Positions 16,381 through 26,594 are shown, counted from the stretch's first letter. The stretch is DNA of 64,000 bases from Actinomyces oris (GCF_006546825.1 NZ_VICC01000007.1:168014-232013); one strand, 5' to 3'. Translations and numbers: made by a program. The notes: a model not told the origin generated them from the letters alone.

Positions 16381-17982
16381 GTGAGCCTCTTGCGCAGCAT
16401 CCCGCTGACCAGCCTCCGAACGATCGCAGTCGTGCTGGTCCTTGCCGTTCTGACCACCCTTGTCGCCGCGGTTCTTCTGCCGCGAACTGTTCCGGCCACC
16501 ACGCGCGCCAGCAGCGCGGACCGGCCCACCCGACTCGCCCGCCCCACGCTGCGCACGGTGCTGCGGGCGGTGGGCCGCTATACGGCGCGTACCGTCATGG
16601 TGGGCGTGCCGGTGGTGCTCGTCATTGTGCTTGGGGGCCTGCTCATCAACCGGCCCATGCACTACGTGCGCAACGTCGGCGATGTCGTCAAAGCCCTGGC
16701 CCCTCGCACTCAGGTCACCTCGCGCATTGCGCCCCTGCCGCAGGCATCCGCCTACGATGCCGTGCCGGCCGCGGCCTGGAAGGCTTCTTTCCACGACGTC
16801 GGCGACGGCTCGCAGGAGGCCACCTGGACCGGCCCGGTCAGCGGCATCAAGCTGCCGGTGCGTGTCGTCGTGCCGGCGGGCTACCGGCCCGATGACGGCC
16901 GCACCTACAACGTCCTTGAGGGGCTCCACGGCTGGGTCGGCGACCCGCAGTCCCTGGTGACGGGCATCGCCTCACCCCAGCGGCTCCAGGAGGCGATCGA
17001 CGCCGGCCGTATCCCGCCGTCGATCCTGGTGTTCCCCTCGCTCAACGTGGACGGCGGCCAGCCCGACTGCGTCAACATCGCCGGCCGCCCGGCCGTGGGG
17101 ACCTGGACCGCAGAGGAGATTCCCCGCATGATCCAGGCGACCTTCCCCAACGTCACCACGCAGCGGGCCGGCTGGATGATTATGGGGATCTCGGCGGGCG
17201 CCTACTGCGCGGCCCGGACCGCCTACGACGTCCCGCAGCGCTTCGGTGCGGTGGGGGTCATGTCCTCCTACGACCTGCCCGGTGAGGGTTCGCTGGCGCA
17301 CAGCGGCAAGACGCTCCAGGCGCAGAACGGGCTGTCCACCATGCTGGGGAAGCGCGAGCCCGACGGCATGCGCTTCTACGTCCTGGGGGCGCAGGACGAC
17401 TCCTCCGGTGCGGCCCGGGCGGCCTGGCTCATGGATGACGCGGTGCGCAAGCCGGACTCGTTGACGGTCGATACCCCGGCCTCGGGTGGGCACTCCTGGA
17501 CCCTGTGGAACAACTATTTCCCGTCGCTGCTGACGTGGTGGGGCTCGGACCCGGCGGTGTTCAAGGCGGCCGGTGTCACGGCGCCCCAGGGCGATACGTG
17601 GGCCAAGGCCACCGCCGCCGGCGTGAAGCCCCTGTCGGAGACGCCCAAGGACCAGCGCGTGGTGGGGTCAGTCTCGCCGGTGCGCGCCAGGCCCTTCGAG
17701 ATCAACGGCCTGGGCACGATCATCGTGGCCGTGGTCGCCTCGCTGGGGGCGCTGGGGGCGGTCATGTTCTGGTCGCCCCGCTGGGGCCGACGGCGCGACG
17801 GTGGTAAGCGGTCGGTGGCGCGGCTGGGCGGCGCGATCCTGGGGCGGGTCGTGGTGATCCTGGTGGCTGCGGGCCTGGTTGCGGTGACGGCCGGGATCGG
17901 GGCCAACGCCAGCGGGGGCTTCTACACCTCGTGGCGTGATCTGCGGGCCTCGGTCCGGGTGAACGAGAGGGCCGGTAAGTAA
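16381..17982 (+). CDS. Membrane-anchored alpha/beta-hydrolase esterase
   Basis: 533 residues. Two N-terminal membrane helices (about 7-30 and 75-95 counted from this start), an extracytoplasmic esterase-D-like domain (about 130-390) and two C-terminal membrane helices. The nucleophile motif GISAG (in MIMGISAGAYCA), a HGWVG oxyanion block and a late His in GGHSWTLW fit the putative esterase/mycolyltransferase-like family. GTG 16381 is taken as start, but the frame is open to 16360 and there is no clear ribosome site. Substrate unknown; a cell-envelope role is an inference from topology. Confidence 0.75.
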   Translation: MSLLRSIPLTSLRTIAVVLVLAVLTTLVAAVLLPRTVPATTRASSADRPTRLARPTLRTVLRAVGRYTARTVMVGVPVVLVIVLGGLLINRPMHYVRNVGDVVKALAPRTQVTSRIAPLPQASAYDAVPAAAWKASFHDVGDGSQEATWTGPVSGIKLPVRVVVPAGYRPDDGRTYNVLEGLHGWVGDPQSLVTGIASPQRLQEAIDAGRIPPSILVFPSLNVDGGQPDCVNIAGRPAVGTWTAEEIPRMIQATFPNVTTQRAGWMIMGISAGAYCAARTAYDVPQRFGAVGVMSSYDLPGEGSLAHSGKTLQAQNGLSTMLGKREPDGMRFYVLGAQDDSSGAARAAWLMDDAVRKPDSLTVDTPASGGHSWTLWNNYFPSLLTWWGSDPAVFKAAGVTAPQGDTWAKATAAGVKPLSETPKDQRVVGSVSPVRARPFEINGLGTIIVAVVASLGALGAVMFWSPRWGRRRDGGKRSVARLGGAILGRVVVILVAAGLVAVTAGIGANASGGFYTSWRDLRASVRVNERAGK

Positions 17983-18051
17983 GCGGGGTTGCCGACGGCG
18001 TGACCCGGCCTTGGGGGCGCCGTCGGGGCGCACGGTGTCACAGGGGCCGTC

Positions 18052-18057
18052 TAAACT
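18052..18057 (+). promoter_or_regulatory. -10 hexamer TAAACT of ychF
   Basis: TAAACT ends 7 bases before the GTG start at 18065, and there is no ribosome site between them. This is the arrangement of a leaderless actinobacterial transcript. Confidence 0.7.
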
Positions 18058-18064
18058 CTGCTGC

Positions 18065-19150
18065 GTGGCACTTACCATCGGAATCGTCGGACTGCCCAAC
18101 GTCGGCAAGTCCACCCTGTTCAATGCTCTGACCCGCGCGACCGTCCTGGCCGCCAACTACCCGTTCGCGACCATTGAGCCGAACGTGGGGGTTGTGCCCC
18201 TGCCGGATGCGCGCCTGGACAAGCTCGCCGAGCTGTTCCACTCCGCGAGGGTGGTGCCGGCGACGGTCTCCTTCGTGGACATCGCCGGGATCGTGCGCGG
18301 CGCCAGCGAGGGTGAGGGGCTGGGCAACCAGTTCCTGGCTAACATCCGCGAGGCGGATGCCATCTGCATGGTGACGCGCGCCTTCGAGGACCCGGATGTG
18401 GTCCACGTGGATGGGAAGGTGGAGCCGGCCGGGGACATTGAGACGATCAGCACCGAGCTGGTGCTGGCGGATATGCAGACCCTGGAGAAGGCGATCCCGC
18501 GCCTGGAGAAGGAGGTGCGGGGTAAGAAGACGGAGCTGGTGGTGCTGGAGACGGCGCAGGCGGCCCTCAAGGTCCTGGAGGAGGGGACGCTGCTGTCCGC
18601 CGGGGCGGAGGCTGCTGGGATCGACGCGGAGGTGCTCAAGACCTTCCAGCTCATGACCACCAAGCCGTTCATCTACGTGTTCAACATGGACGACGCCGGG
18701 ATGAGCGACGAGGCCCGCCAGGCCGAGCTGCGTGAGCTGGTGGCGCCGGCGGAGGCGATCTTCCTGGACGCCCAGTTCGAGGCCGAGCTCGTGGAGCTGG
18801 AGCCGGAGGAGGCGGCGGAGATGCTGCACGACAATGGGCAGGAGGAGTCCGGCCTGGACAAGCTGGCCCGGGTTGGGTTCGACACCCTGGGGCTGCAGAC
18901 GTACCTGACGGCGGGGGAGAAGGAGTCCCGCGCGTGGACAATCCGTAAGGGGGCAACGGCGCCCCAGGCGGCGGGCGTCATCCACACTGACTTTGAGCGC
19001 GGCTTTATCAAGGCCGAGATCGTGAGCTACGACGACCTGGTCCAGTACGGCAGCGTTGCCGAAGCCCGCGCTCACGGCCGAGTGCGCATGGAAGGAAAGG
19101 ACTACGTCATGGCAGACGGGGATGTGGTGGAGTTTAGGTTTAATGTGTGA
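18065..19150 (+). CDS. ychF: Redox-regulated P-loop ATPase YchF/OLA1
   Basis: 361 residues. The G1 loop GLPNVGKSTLFNALT, switch region TVSFVDIAGIVRGASEGEGLGNQFL, the ATP-specifying NMDD-type motif (VFNMDDAG) and the C-terminal TGS domain with DGDVVEFRFNV are intact. YchF binds ribosomes and takes part in stress and iron responses. The start at GTG 18065 is set by the leaderless promoter spacing and by the canonical first strand LTIGIVGLP. It is the last core gene before the AT-rich island. Confidence 0.95.
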   Translation: MALTIGIVGLPNVGKSTLFNALTRATVLAANYPFATIEPNVGVVPLPDARLDKLAELFHSARVVPATVSFVDIAGIVRGASEGEGLGNQFLANIREADAICMVTRAFEDPDVVHVDGKVEPAGDIETISTELVLADMQTLEKAIPRLEKEVRGKKTELVVLETAQAALKVLEEGTLLSAGAEAAGIDAEVLKTFQLMTTKPFIYVFNMDDAGMSDEARQAELRELVAPAEAIFLDAQFEAELVELEPEEAAEMLHDNGQEESGLDKLARVGFDTLGLQTYLTAGEKESRAWTIRKGATAPQAAGVIHTDFERGFIKAEIVSYDDLVQYGSVAEARAHGRVRMEGKDYVMADGDVVEFRFNV

Positions 19151-19438
19151 CTGTATGATTGGGGAGAAAGGTTCAATGACAGAAAGGTAAACTGTTTATC
19201 GGCGAAGCGTGCGTCTCGCTCTGTACCGTAATTTTGTTGGGTTAAATTAAAGTTCAGTTACGTCGGACGATGAATGAAGTGAGTTAGCGGCATTAAATCT
19301 GACGCAAAAGTTTGTGGCACAAGCGAGACGCTCAGCATGTCGAAAAGTTGTGGCGATTAACTGCATCAGCCGCTGATGAAAACAGCGATATGGGAGTGCT
19401 CAGGAAGAAAATGTTATTAATGATGGAATTGGGTTAAT

Positions 19439-20671
19439 ATGTATTCGGCAAGTAGTTTACAAATTAAAGGAACTAGACTTCTATGTTCAGGCAAGCCATT
19501 GCTCCATAAAGGTCGTGACGTGTTTGTGAAATACAGATTTCAACAAGAACTAGGTCGTGGAGCTAGTGGAATTGCATATAAGGTAGAGCATGTAAGCCTA
19601 AAATCGGAGATGGTTGTAAAAGTATACCCCTTTGTGGGCAAAAAATGGCGATCCTATAAGCTCTCGAAACAAAAAGCCACTTTAGAGTCAATTAAAAATG
19701 CAAACGTAGGTTTGCCGGAGGTTGTCCCGCAGGTTTTTGATTTCGGCCAGTATTCGTCGCCAATAAAGGGCGTATACTCGGTAATGAACCTCCTTGATTG
19801 CGACACGTCGATCCGTGATCTGGTTTCGGAAATTGTGTTTCGGGAGGAAGGGATTAGATTCGATGACGAAAATGAGTTTGTTCAGTGGACTCAGGAGCGC
19901 CGTGAGTCTAAATTTAGAAGGCTGCGCTTAGATGCAACTGCCGGGTTCTTGCTGTCATGCTGTCGCTTGTTCAGTGTAGTCGATACTCATGGTGACCTGA
20001 ATTCAGGTAATGTGTTTTTTCATGTTGCACCTAAAGTTTATGACAGCTCACAAGGGTGTGGGAGGGGTGGGGTGGGAGTATTTTCTCCTTTAAAGTGTCA
20101 GTTGATTGATTTGGGTACCAGTCAATTTTCTCAAGCTAGACCAGAGGTGGGGGTATTTCGTGATATTCATATGACTCTTTTGAACTTTCAAAACCTACTA
20201 TTCCCTCGTAGGATGATTGCTCCTAGTTTTACAGGTAAAGATGAGGCTGGTTTCTCGACTCGTTTAAGCGAAAGGTTCTCCAGGTGGCTACTAATTCAGT
20301 TGGATAACCGTAATCGCACCATAATGCATAAACTTAGTAATGAGTGTCTAGAGCTTGGTGGCGGTAGTTGTGGCAAGAATAAAATCCTTATTGCGCAACT
20401 CACTAGGTTGTTGTTGTGTGTTAACTATCTTGCAGAGTTAGGGAGAAGTTATTCCGATGAAGAGTATGTGTTAAGCAGTGAAGATGTGGAGGTGCTCGAG
20501 TCGTATGCTTATGACCCACACATTTTCCCCAACTCGGGAGATGAGGGTTTATCGGAGTTGATTGACGCAGTGAACGAGTTTGAGGAGTATCCAATTGGTA
20601 TGATTGATTGGCCCGAGGTTTTTTGTGCTTTGATTGATATGAATCCTCAGCTGAAATTAAATGGGAATTAA
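19439..20671 (+). CDS. Orphan protein-kinase-like protein in AT-rich island
   Basis: 410 residues. A kinase fold is visible: glycine loop LGRGASGIAY (about 38-47), invariant Lys in VVKVYPF (Lys61), catalytic loop HGDLNSGN (184-191) and IDLG (223-226) in place of the usual DFG. No membrane helix or extracellular domain. Base and codon use are much AT-richer than in the flanking core genes, and no strong ribosome site is visible before the ATG, which is the first after an in-frame stop. The 288 bases upstream hold no gene. A defence or mobile-element function is possible from context but unproven. It could also be an aminoglycoside-phosphotransferase-like kinase. Confidence 0.7.
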   Translation: MYSASSLQIKGTRLLCSGKPLLHKGRDVFVKYRFQQELGRGASGIAYKVEHVSLKSEMVVKVYPFVGKKWRSYKLSKQKATLESIKNANVGLPEVVPQVFDFGQYSSPIKGVYSVMNLLDCDTSIRDLVSEIVFREEGIRFDDENEFVQWTQERRESKFRRLRLDATAGFLLSCCRLFSVVDTHGDLNSGNVFFHVAPKVYDSSQGCGRGGVGVFSPLKCQLIDLGTSQFSQARPEVGVFRDIHMTLLNFQNLLFPRRMIAPSFTGKDEAGFSTRLSERFSRWLLIQLDNRNRTIMHKLSNECLELGGGSCGKNKILIAQLTRLLLCVNYLAELGRSYSDEEYVLSSEDVEVLESYAYDPHIFPNSGDEGLSELIDAVNEFEEYPIGMIDWPEVFCALIDMNPQLKLNGN

Positions 20672-21554
20672 CGCAGTCCTTGATTCTGGTTTTGAGAAAG
20701 GTAAACAATACGCCTGGTGGCGGCGGGGATTATTTTCGCATAGTTTTTCCGAACGTTTGTGTCTTATGGTTGTGATGATGATGAGTTAGCCGCCACCACG
20801 TAGTCTCCGTTGTCTGTAAGGGTTGCCTCCTGGAGGCTACATAATATTCTCAGGTTTAGGGTGATCTGGCAATGTTGATTGACTCTTGGGGGTCATCGCC
20901 GGGCTGAGCCACTATGAATTGTGGTCTGTGGAAGTTCGGTTAGAAGAATTCGTCGGTGCTGTACCCAATGGCTAGCTCATCTTGCGGTGGCTCATGATGT
21001 GTGGGTGTGTGCTGACTGGCCTGTAGATTGTTGCCGGTGGTTCGATGAAGGGGGCCATTCTGAGTTTTAGATGTATTGACGGTGCATTACTGAGGGCAGG
21101 CGCTGCTCCCAATCGTCTGTGTTAGCTGCTCGGAGACCGATAGGTCTATCGGTGGTTGCGGGATCTTTGGTGAATGTCACCTATGACATCATGTCGACAT
21201 TGTGGAATACAGCACTATATTTGGATGCATTGTAGATGATGTAAGAAAGTTATTCGTATTGGGTCGAGGCGCCTGGTAAGTCTCTCTGAGACTTACCAGG
21301 CCGATGGAGGCTTGAGCATTGGTTTCCACTGTCTGCTTGAGAAGAATGTGCGGGTGCCGATGTGAGGCTAGGGATGGGTCGTGCTCCTCGCGGGTTCGCG
21401 TTTCATAGATTGCGATGACATGCACGTTGGTGTTGGAGGTCGGGGGGCAGCCCAGTATCCTCAAGTCAGATGCGACTGCGGAGAGCAGTCGACCGAGCCG
21501 TTGAGTGCCCGCACTGGAGCCATACCTGTTGGTGTTAAGACCTGACTCGTGACA
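20672..21554. other. Gene-poor AT-rich stretch with hairpins
   Basis: No convincing gene in 880 bases. Structured pieces are a 10-base inverted repeat TGGTGGCGGC/GCCGCCACCA (20715-20724, 20789-20798), a perfect 18-base palindrome ACCGATAGGTCTATCGGT (21136-21153) and a 14-bp stem with 3-base loop at 21271-21301 (around CCTGGTAAGTCTC). The last could be a terminator, though no T-run follows. Confidence 0.55.
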
Positions 21555-21556
21555 CC

Positions 21557-23165
21557 TTAGTGCCCTGGGGACTGTAGGGATTTGAGGATGCTGGCTGCGG
21601 TTGGGGTGATTTGGGGTTGGGCGGTGATCTTATGGCCGTTGAGGTTGATGGTGACGTCCTGGAGGGGCTTGAGGGCGCGGATGATGCGTTTGATGCTGAT
21701 CCCGGTGGTGTCCTGGAGGTGTCGGGCGATGGCCAGGGCGGCCATGACCACGGTCAGGTGCGCCTCGATGGCGTCATGGGTGTGGTGGAAGACGGGGCGG
21801 GCTCTCAGGTCGTGCTTGCTCATCGGCGAAGGACTGCTCGACGTGCCACAGCTCGTGATACGAGGAGACCACCTCACCGGCGCCCATCAGGCGGGACGGA
21901 ATGTTGGTGACATACCCCTTGAGTCCCACCAGCGACCTGGCCCGGGCCAGGGACGCCTCATCGAGGACCTGATCGCCTTTATGGGTGGTGACGAACCGCG
22001 TGCCCTTGGGGCGCTTCTCGCCGGCGACGGATGGCCCGGGCGCGGTTGGCCTGGGCGGTCAGGGTCTGGTTGTCCCTGGCGGCGCGCTTCTTGGAGTAGG
22101 CCCACACCGCCCGCCACGACCCCGGGTGAGTGTCCGGGTCCCAGACGGGCTCAGCCCTGAGGCTCTTATCCCGCTCGGTGTTCGAGCCCCTCTTGGGGGT
22201 GATGGTGTCAATGAGCTGCCCATCAGTGAAGGCGTCACCGGCCCAGTGGAAGTGGGCCTCCAGGTCGCCTGGGGCCCGGGTGGTGCGGGCCCCGACGATG
22301 AACCGCAGCCGGGCGTCGTCCAGGGTCGTCAGGTTGGCTGCTGAGAGCATGCCGGCGTCGGCGACGATGATGAGCTCCTCGATGCCGTGGGCGGCCTGGA
22401 AGGCCTCCACGATGGGGATGATCGTGGTGGTCTCAGCCTTGTTGCCCTCCCAGCAGCCGACCTGGAGGGGGAAGCCGGCCCGGTCGACCAGCAGGCCGAC
22501 GATGACCTGGGGATCGACCCGCCTCTCCTTGGAGTAACCGACCTTGCGCAGGTCGTCCTCACGCTCGGCCTCGAAGTAGAGCGTGGTCACGTCGTACAGG
22601 CACAGGGCCAGACCCCCACCAGTGTTGGTGACGTGCTCGAACAAGGCGTTTGAGAGGCTCTCGCGGTAACCACGCTCCTGGGCCCGGGCCAGGGAGGCGT
22701 ACAAGGTGTTGCGGTGGGCCGGGGCCGGCCAGCCGATCTCGACAGGACCCGGGGAGTGTCGGCCTTGGAGGTCGGCTCGATCAGGCGAGCGGCGACCATC
22801 TGCTCAAAGGCCCGATCACCTCCAACCGCCTCCCCCAGCCCCAGACGCCTGTAGGCCGAACGGAGGGCCTCGATCAGCCAGGCCGACCTGCGCGAGATGA
22901 TCTGCGGCCTTCGCACCGCACCACCGTCACCGGGTGCCTGACCACCCACCTCGTCAGCGTCGTCGTTGAGTGCTGGCCCCAGGTCCAGGACCTGCTGGCC
23001 GGCCAGGAGCCGCTGGCGCCCCAGACGCATCAGCGCAGCCAGCTCGGCCTCGTCATGGGCCGACCCCAGGTGCTCCACGATCCGGCGCACACCATGGTCC
23101 TTGGCCACGACCTGCACGGCCGTGGCCCCCGAGGCTGTCTTGACCTGACGCAGGTACGGACTCAC
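21557..23165 (-). pseudogene. IS1634-type transposase, frameshifted
   Basis: Fragments in three reading frames together cover a DDE transposase of the IS1634 kind: an N-terminal part (23165 to about 22700), a central catalytic part (about 22704-22020, with CLYDVTTLYFEAE and ELIIVADAGMLSA) and a C-terminal part (HELWHVEQSF near 21850, then MSKHDLRARPVFHHTHDAIEAH). At least three single-base frameshifts break it, one between EQSF and MSKHD. It is therefore inactive. The 11-mer GGGCACTAAGG (minus strand) occurs at both sides, 21555-21565 and 23185-23195, in direct orientation. Confidence 0.85.
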
Positions 23166-23186
23166 CCACCAGATCCTACCGCCGCC

Positions 23187-24037
23187 TTAGTGCCCCGAAA
23201 CGACCACCCCACCCCCAGAATCCCGACGAAAAACCCCACTCTGAAACACAAACCACCCCAACCTGTGCAACTCAGGACGGGACCCGGTGAAACCGTCCAT
23301 CGCTACCACCTCGACCCGCCCACGCCATTCCTGGTCGCGCTGGGAGAGCCAGGTCTTGTATGGCCTTCTTGGAACGGCCCGGGACCACGTCCAGCAGGCG
23401 GGCCGGACCACTGCGGTGGCGTACGGGGGGCAGGTCGATGATGACGGTGACATAGCGGTCGCCCCACCTGGTGTGGCGCCACACACAGGGGGTACCTCCC
23501 ACACGAGAGCGAAGCGCGCGGGGGAATCGTCGACGCCGATGGACCTTCACACCATCAAAGCGGTCAGGGTTGCCGGTGAAGGTCTGCTCAGCCCGAGTCA
23601 GGATTGCGTTGTTGGCGGTGTGCCAGGAGACTCCCAGGGCGGCTGCTACCCGGGAGACGGACATGGACTCCAGGGCAAGGGCCCGCAGCCCCCACTCCTC
23701 CGCCGAGCAGGTCAGCCGCGCCCTGGGCTCAGCCAAGGTGGAGGTGTCCTGTCTCCGCACCCGGCGGCAGTGGGTGCAGGCGAAGCGCCGCAGGCGCACC
23801 AACAGCTGCGTGGGCTGCCACCCCACCGGCGCGTGGGCCAGGCTCTGATACACCTTTCCACGAGCCTGCCCCTCGGCACCGCAGGCCTTGCAGAACGGCT
23901 CCCAGACCCCGGCTGCATGCCATGGCACTCCCAATGGCTCTTGTCGGTATGAGGTGCCGGTTTACCACGGTCGGTCCCAGGGCGTCCAGGCCCAGGAAGG
24001 TCGTCAGATCAGGGCAGGCGAAGGTAGTCTCAGGCAC
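23187..24037 (-). pseudogene. ISL3-family transposase, truncated and frameshifted
   Basis: The N-terminal half of an ISL3 transposase: the zinc-binding segment with C.AC and CTHCRRVRRQDTSTLAEPRARL, the HTH-like SVSRVAAALGVSWHTANNAIL and the start of the catalytic domain (VIIDLPPV, VEVVAMDGFTG). The frame changes near 23930 and near 23360. Similarity stops at about 23285, where IS1634-related sequence begins, so the C-terminal half is missing. Confidence 0.8.
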
Positions 24038-24264
24038 GTCGAGGTCCCTCTGATGGTGCGTGTAGCAGCTCCTATCATCGGGGGATCGTGGCCGCTACCC
24101 ATTGCGACGACGCTCCCTGTCCATGCATTTCAATAGGCCCCACCTAATAAGCCCTCACACGTGAAAAGTCCCTAATAGGCAGTATTATTAGATGTTTGCG
24201 GCCAGTTTTCTGAGATGCTACACTATTCTTGCGATTATGTTCCTTCGCCTGAAAGGTTAAGAGA

Positions 24265-24495
24265 ATGGGTGTGTTCGAGTTTCTCCTAAAGGGGGGCTGC
24301 TCCGATGAAGAGGGGCGGTTGTCTGATGTAAAAGAAAAGTGTGAGGTGTGTGAAGAAGAGTTTATTCCTGAAGAACTCTATGAAGATGGCGTGTGTTCCA
24401 GGTGTGCAGAACTGTCTGGGGGGCCAAAATACTGTTGTGGTGTGATATATGAGAACGATGAAGATGTGTGTGCAAGTTGCGGCGAGCTACTTTAG
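24265..24495 (+). CDS. Small double zinc-ribbon protein
   Basis: 76 acidic residues with cysteine pairs CEVC, CSRC and CASC plus a CC pair, spaced as two zinc-binding ribbons (about residues 27-47 and 57-73). AAAGG lies 9 bases before the ATG. The gene is AT-rich like the kinase gene in the same island and unlike the core genes. No enzyme domain is present. It may bind nucleic acid or protein; function unknown. The roughly 290 bases on each side contain no other gene that I can support. Confidence 0.65.
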   Translation: MGVFEFLLKGGCSDEEGRLSDVKEKCEVCEEEFIPEELYEDGVCSRCAELSGGPKYCCGVIYENDEDVCASCGELL

Positions 24496-24785
24496 TGGGA
24501 TAGTGGAATTCGACATCAATTAGCGGTGGCGGTGTTTTAAGTGTTAATTCTGATTGGTTGCAGACTGTTAAGAGTGGTGGTGAGAGCGGGGTGATCTTCT
24601 CGCATTTTCTGCGTCGATTTTAATCTGCTGTTTTTGGGTCTGGCGATGTTTTCCGTTCGTAGCGTGAGGACTTTAGGGATGGTGCATATAAAATTGAGGT
24701 ATCTGCAATCCTTTGTGAGGTGATCGGGTCGACTAACTCTTGACCAAGTTCTTCTGGCGTTCCCTTGGTGTCTCTATGTTGTGTG

Positions 24786-25160
24786 TCAAGCGGCTGCGGG
24801 TAGCTGTGTTGATGGTTGTGGGTTGTAGAGGGTGTTGTTGTGGATCGTGGCGTGCGGGGTCAGGATGCGGCGGTGGGCCAGGGCGAGGACGGCCTGGTTA
24901 TGGCGTTTGCCTTGGTCGCGTTTGCGCTGGTAGTAGGCCTGGCTGACGGGGTCGGAGGGCAGTAAGGCGAAGGTGGATAGGAACGGAGCGCTTGAGCCTC
25001 TTGTTGCCGTCGTGGGAGATGTGATCGCCGCGGATAGATGAGCCCGATCTCCTGGTTACCGGTGCCAGGCCGGAGTAGGAGGCCAGTTGGGCTCCGGTGT
25101 CTGGAGGTCTTGCCTAGGGTCTCGTCCTGGAAGACGGTGGCGGCCGGGACCCCTGATCCT
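24786..25160 (-). pseudogene. IS110-family transposase remnant (C-terminal)
   Basis: Read on the minus strand across frameshifts, the sequence gives AQLASYSGLAPVTR, GDHISHDGNKRLKRS, FLSTFALLPSDPVSQAYYQRKR and HNQAVLALAHRR, the C-terminal 'transposase_20' region of IS110/IS116 elements. It ends at a stop at 24786. The N-terminal DEDD half is absent and several frame changes are needed, so it is a decayed fragment. Confidence 0.75.
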
Positions 25161-25256
25161 GGACATGGAGGTCAGCGCCTATTAAAGAAAATGGGCCTGT
25201 ACTAGTGTCTCGACCTTAATCGTGCTCTCACTCGGCATCTGGATGTGATGAAGATT

Positions 25257-25448
25257 TCAGTCGATTCGCTGTCCTACAAAGCGGAATGCCTTCGACGGCA
25301 GGAATTCAAGCAGGTAGTTGCGGGCGTTGTTTATTCCGAGAATCGGCAGAATGAAACGCTGGAGGTCCACAACTGTTTTATTTACCTCGACCGTTACTTC
25401 CTCATCTGACAGTAGAGTGAGGTTGGGTTCGGAATTGGTGGGATGGTT
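25257..25448 (-). pseudogene. Possible C-terminal gene fragment
   Basis: A minus-strand open frame of about 63 codons without a start codon, bounded upstream by a stop. Its translation has natural protein composition (LLSDEEVTVEVNKTVVDLQRF, then GINNARNYLLEFLPSKAF), better than the opposite-strand frame of 53 codons that begins near 25249. It looks like the tail of an AT-rich gene whose front is lost. No family recognised. The remainder of 25161-25745 shows nothing else. Confidence 0.35.
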
Positions 25449-25745
25449 TTAGGGGTGTTGTCTCAATGGGGGTGTGGCTCAGAGCGTGGGCCTGGGTGTG
25501 GGGGTGTGTGGCGTTGTTCGTCGTGAACTGCAACTTTCTGACATAGGTTAGTCGGTACGGGTGGGTGTTGGGGGCTCATGAAGTGTGGCCGCTTACTCGG
25601 TCTTATTCTATCAATTGCTGCATATCGATTAAAGTAATCAAAGTATGCATATTTGTGTCTTGGGGTGCTGCGACGTCGCTTGGTAATGTTCGTGTTCGAA
25701 GCGGGCTGGGTTTCCAGCGATCATTATTTTCAGTGAGGTGACATC

Positions 25746-26123
25746 ATGGGCATGGAGATGGCTTCGGTGGCTACGTGGACCTTCTTGGCGGAGGTTCCGA
25801 TCCCTCAGGACGTCCTTGGTGTTCTCGTCCAAGGGGAGCAGCCCTACGCTGCCTTCAAGACGATGCGCGACTCGGCTGTGTTCACCTCGAAGCGGTTGAT
25901 CGTCCGCGATGCTCAAGGTCTGACCGGTCGGAAGGTAGAGATCTACTCGCTGCCCTACAGTGCTATCAACATGTGGTCGACCGAGAACGCGGGAACATTC
26001 GACATGAACTCTGAAGTCGAACTGTGGACGCGGGCGGGCCACATCAAGATTAAGCTTGGGGCTCAGGTCGATGTCCGCAAGATCGATAGGCTTATCTCGG
26101 CCTGCGTTCTCACGTCTCACTGA
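25746..26123 (+). CDS. Bacterial PH-domain protein
   Basis: 125 residues. The whole protein resembles the bacterial pleckstrin-homology domain of the YvbH/DUF1696 type: TSKRLIVRDAQGLTGRKVEIYSLPYSAI, then TFDMNSEVELWTRAGHIKIKL, then a C-terminal helix. Such proteins form soluble oligomeric rings; their cellular role is poorly known. A GAGGTG site precedes the ATG. It stands alone with AT-rich, IS-scarred DNA upstream. Confidence 0.82.
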   Translation: MGMEMASVATWTFLAEVPIPQDVLGVLVQGEQPYAAFKTMRDSAVFTSKRLIVRDAQGLTGRKVEIYSLPYSAINMWSTENAGTFDMNSEVELWTRAGHIKIKLGAQVDVRKIDRLISACVLTSH

Positions 26124-26384
26124 GTATCGACACTTGTAAGATGGTGGGTATCAACAGTGCGGGAGGCCTCCACATCGTCTTATGGCTGAAGACCATCAGT
26201 GCCTGCGGGACGAGCGCGCTGAACTGCCTGGAGAACGTCGGGCGGAGAGTTGGGCTGCGTCAGCCGACCTTGTGGACGGTCCCGGTGGATAGGTGCGTCG
26301 ATCGCCGGTAGTTCTGCAACCACCGCGTAGTCGCAGCTGATCGCACGGCTACCAGAGCCACCTGCTCCGGCGTCGTCACCCTGC

Positions 26385-26594
26385 TCAGGACAAGGACACC
26401 ACCAGCCGATTCTCGCGGGGCTGGATCGCCACGGAGTCAGGGCCTTGGAAGGCCGGTTGGAAGGACTCGCTCGAGCCGCGGCCAATGAGCGATCCCATCT
26501 TGAAGCAGTCCTTGACTGCAGCTGCAGGTTCGCCGACCAGCAGATCGCCGCCTGCGGGGCAGTGGAGGTCGACCGCTGGTAGCAGTTCAGAAGC
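26385..26594 (-). pseudogene. AIM24-like protein tail A
   Basis: A minus-strand open frame ending at 26385 reads as a C-terminal domain: VDLHCPAGGDLLVGEP, then GRGSSESFQPAFQGPDSVAIQPRE, which resembles the GESxQxxFxGxGxVxVQPSE ending of AIM24/DUF124 proteins. No start codon or N-terminal domain precedes it, so it is a remnant. About 95 bases including its stop resemble 27288-27382. The family call is by eye and tentative. Confidence 0.4.

Noticed and set aside
21189..21464. 91-residue minus-strand open frame
   Set aside because: No ribosome site or family, and it spans the 14-bp hairpin at 21271. Composition looks non-coding.
24740..24946. 68-residue plus-strand open frame
   Set aside because: The opposite strand carries a clear IS110 transposase remnant that explains the sequence.
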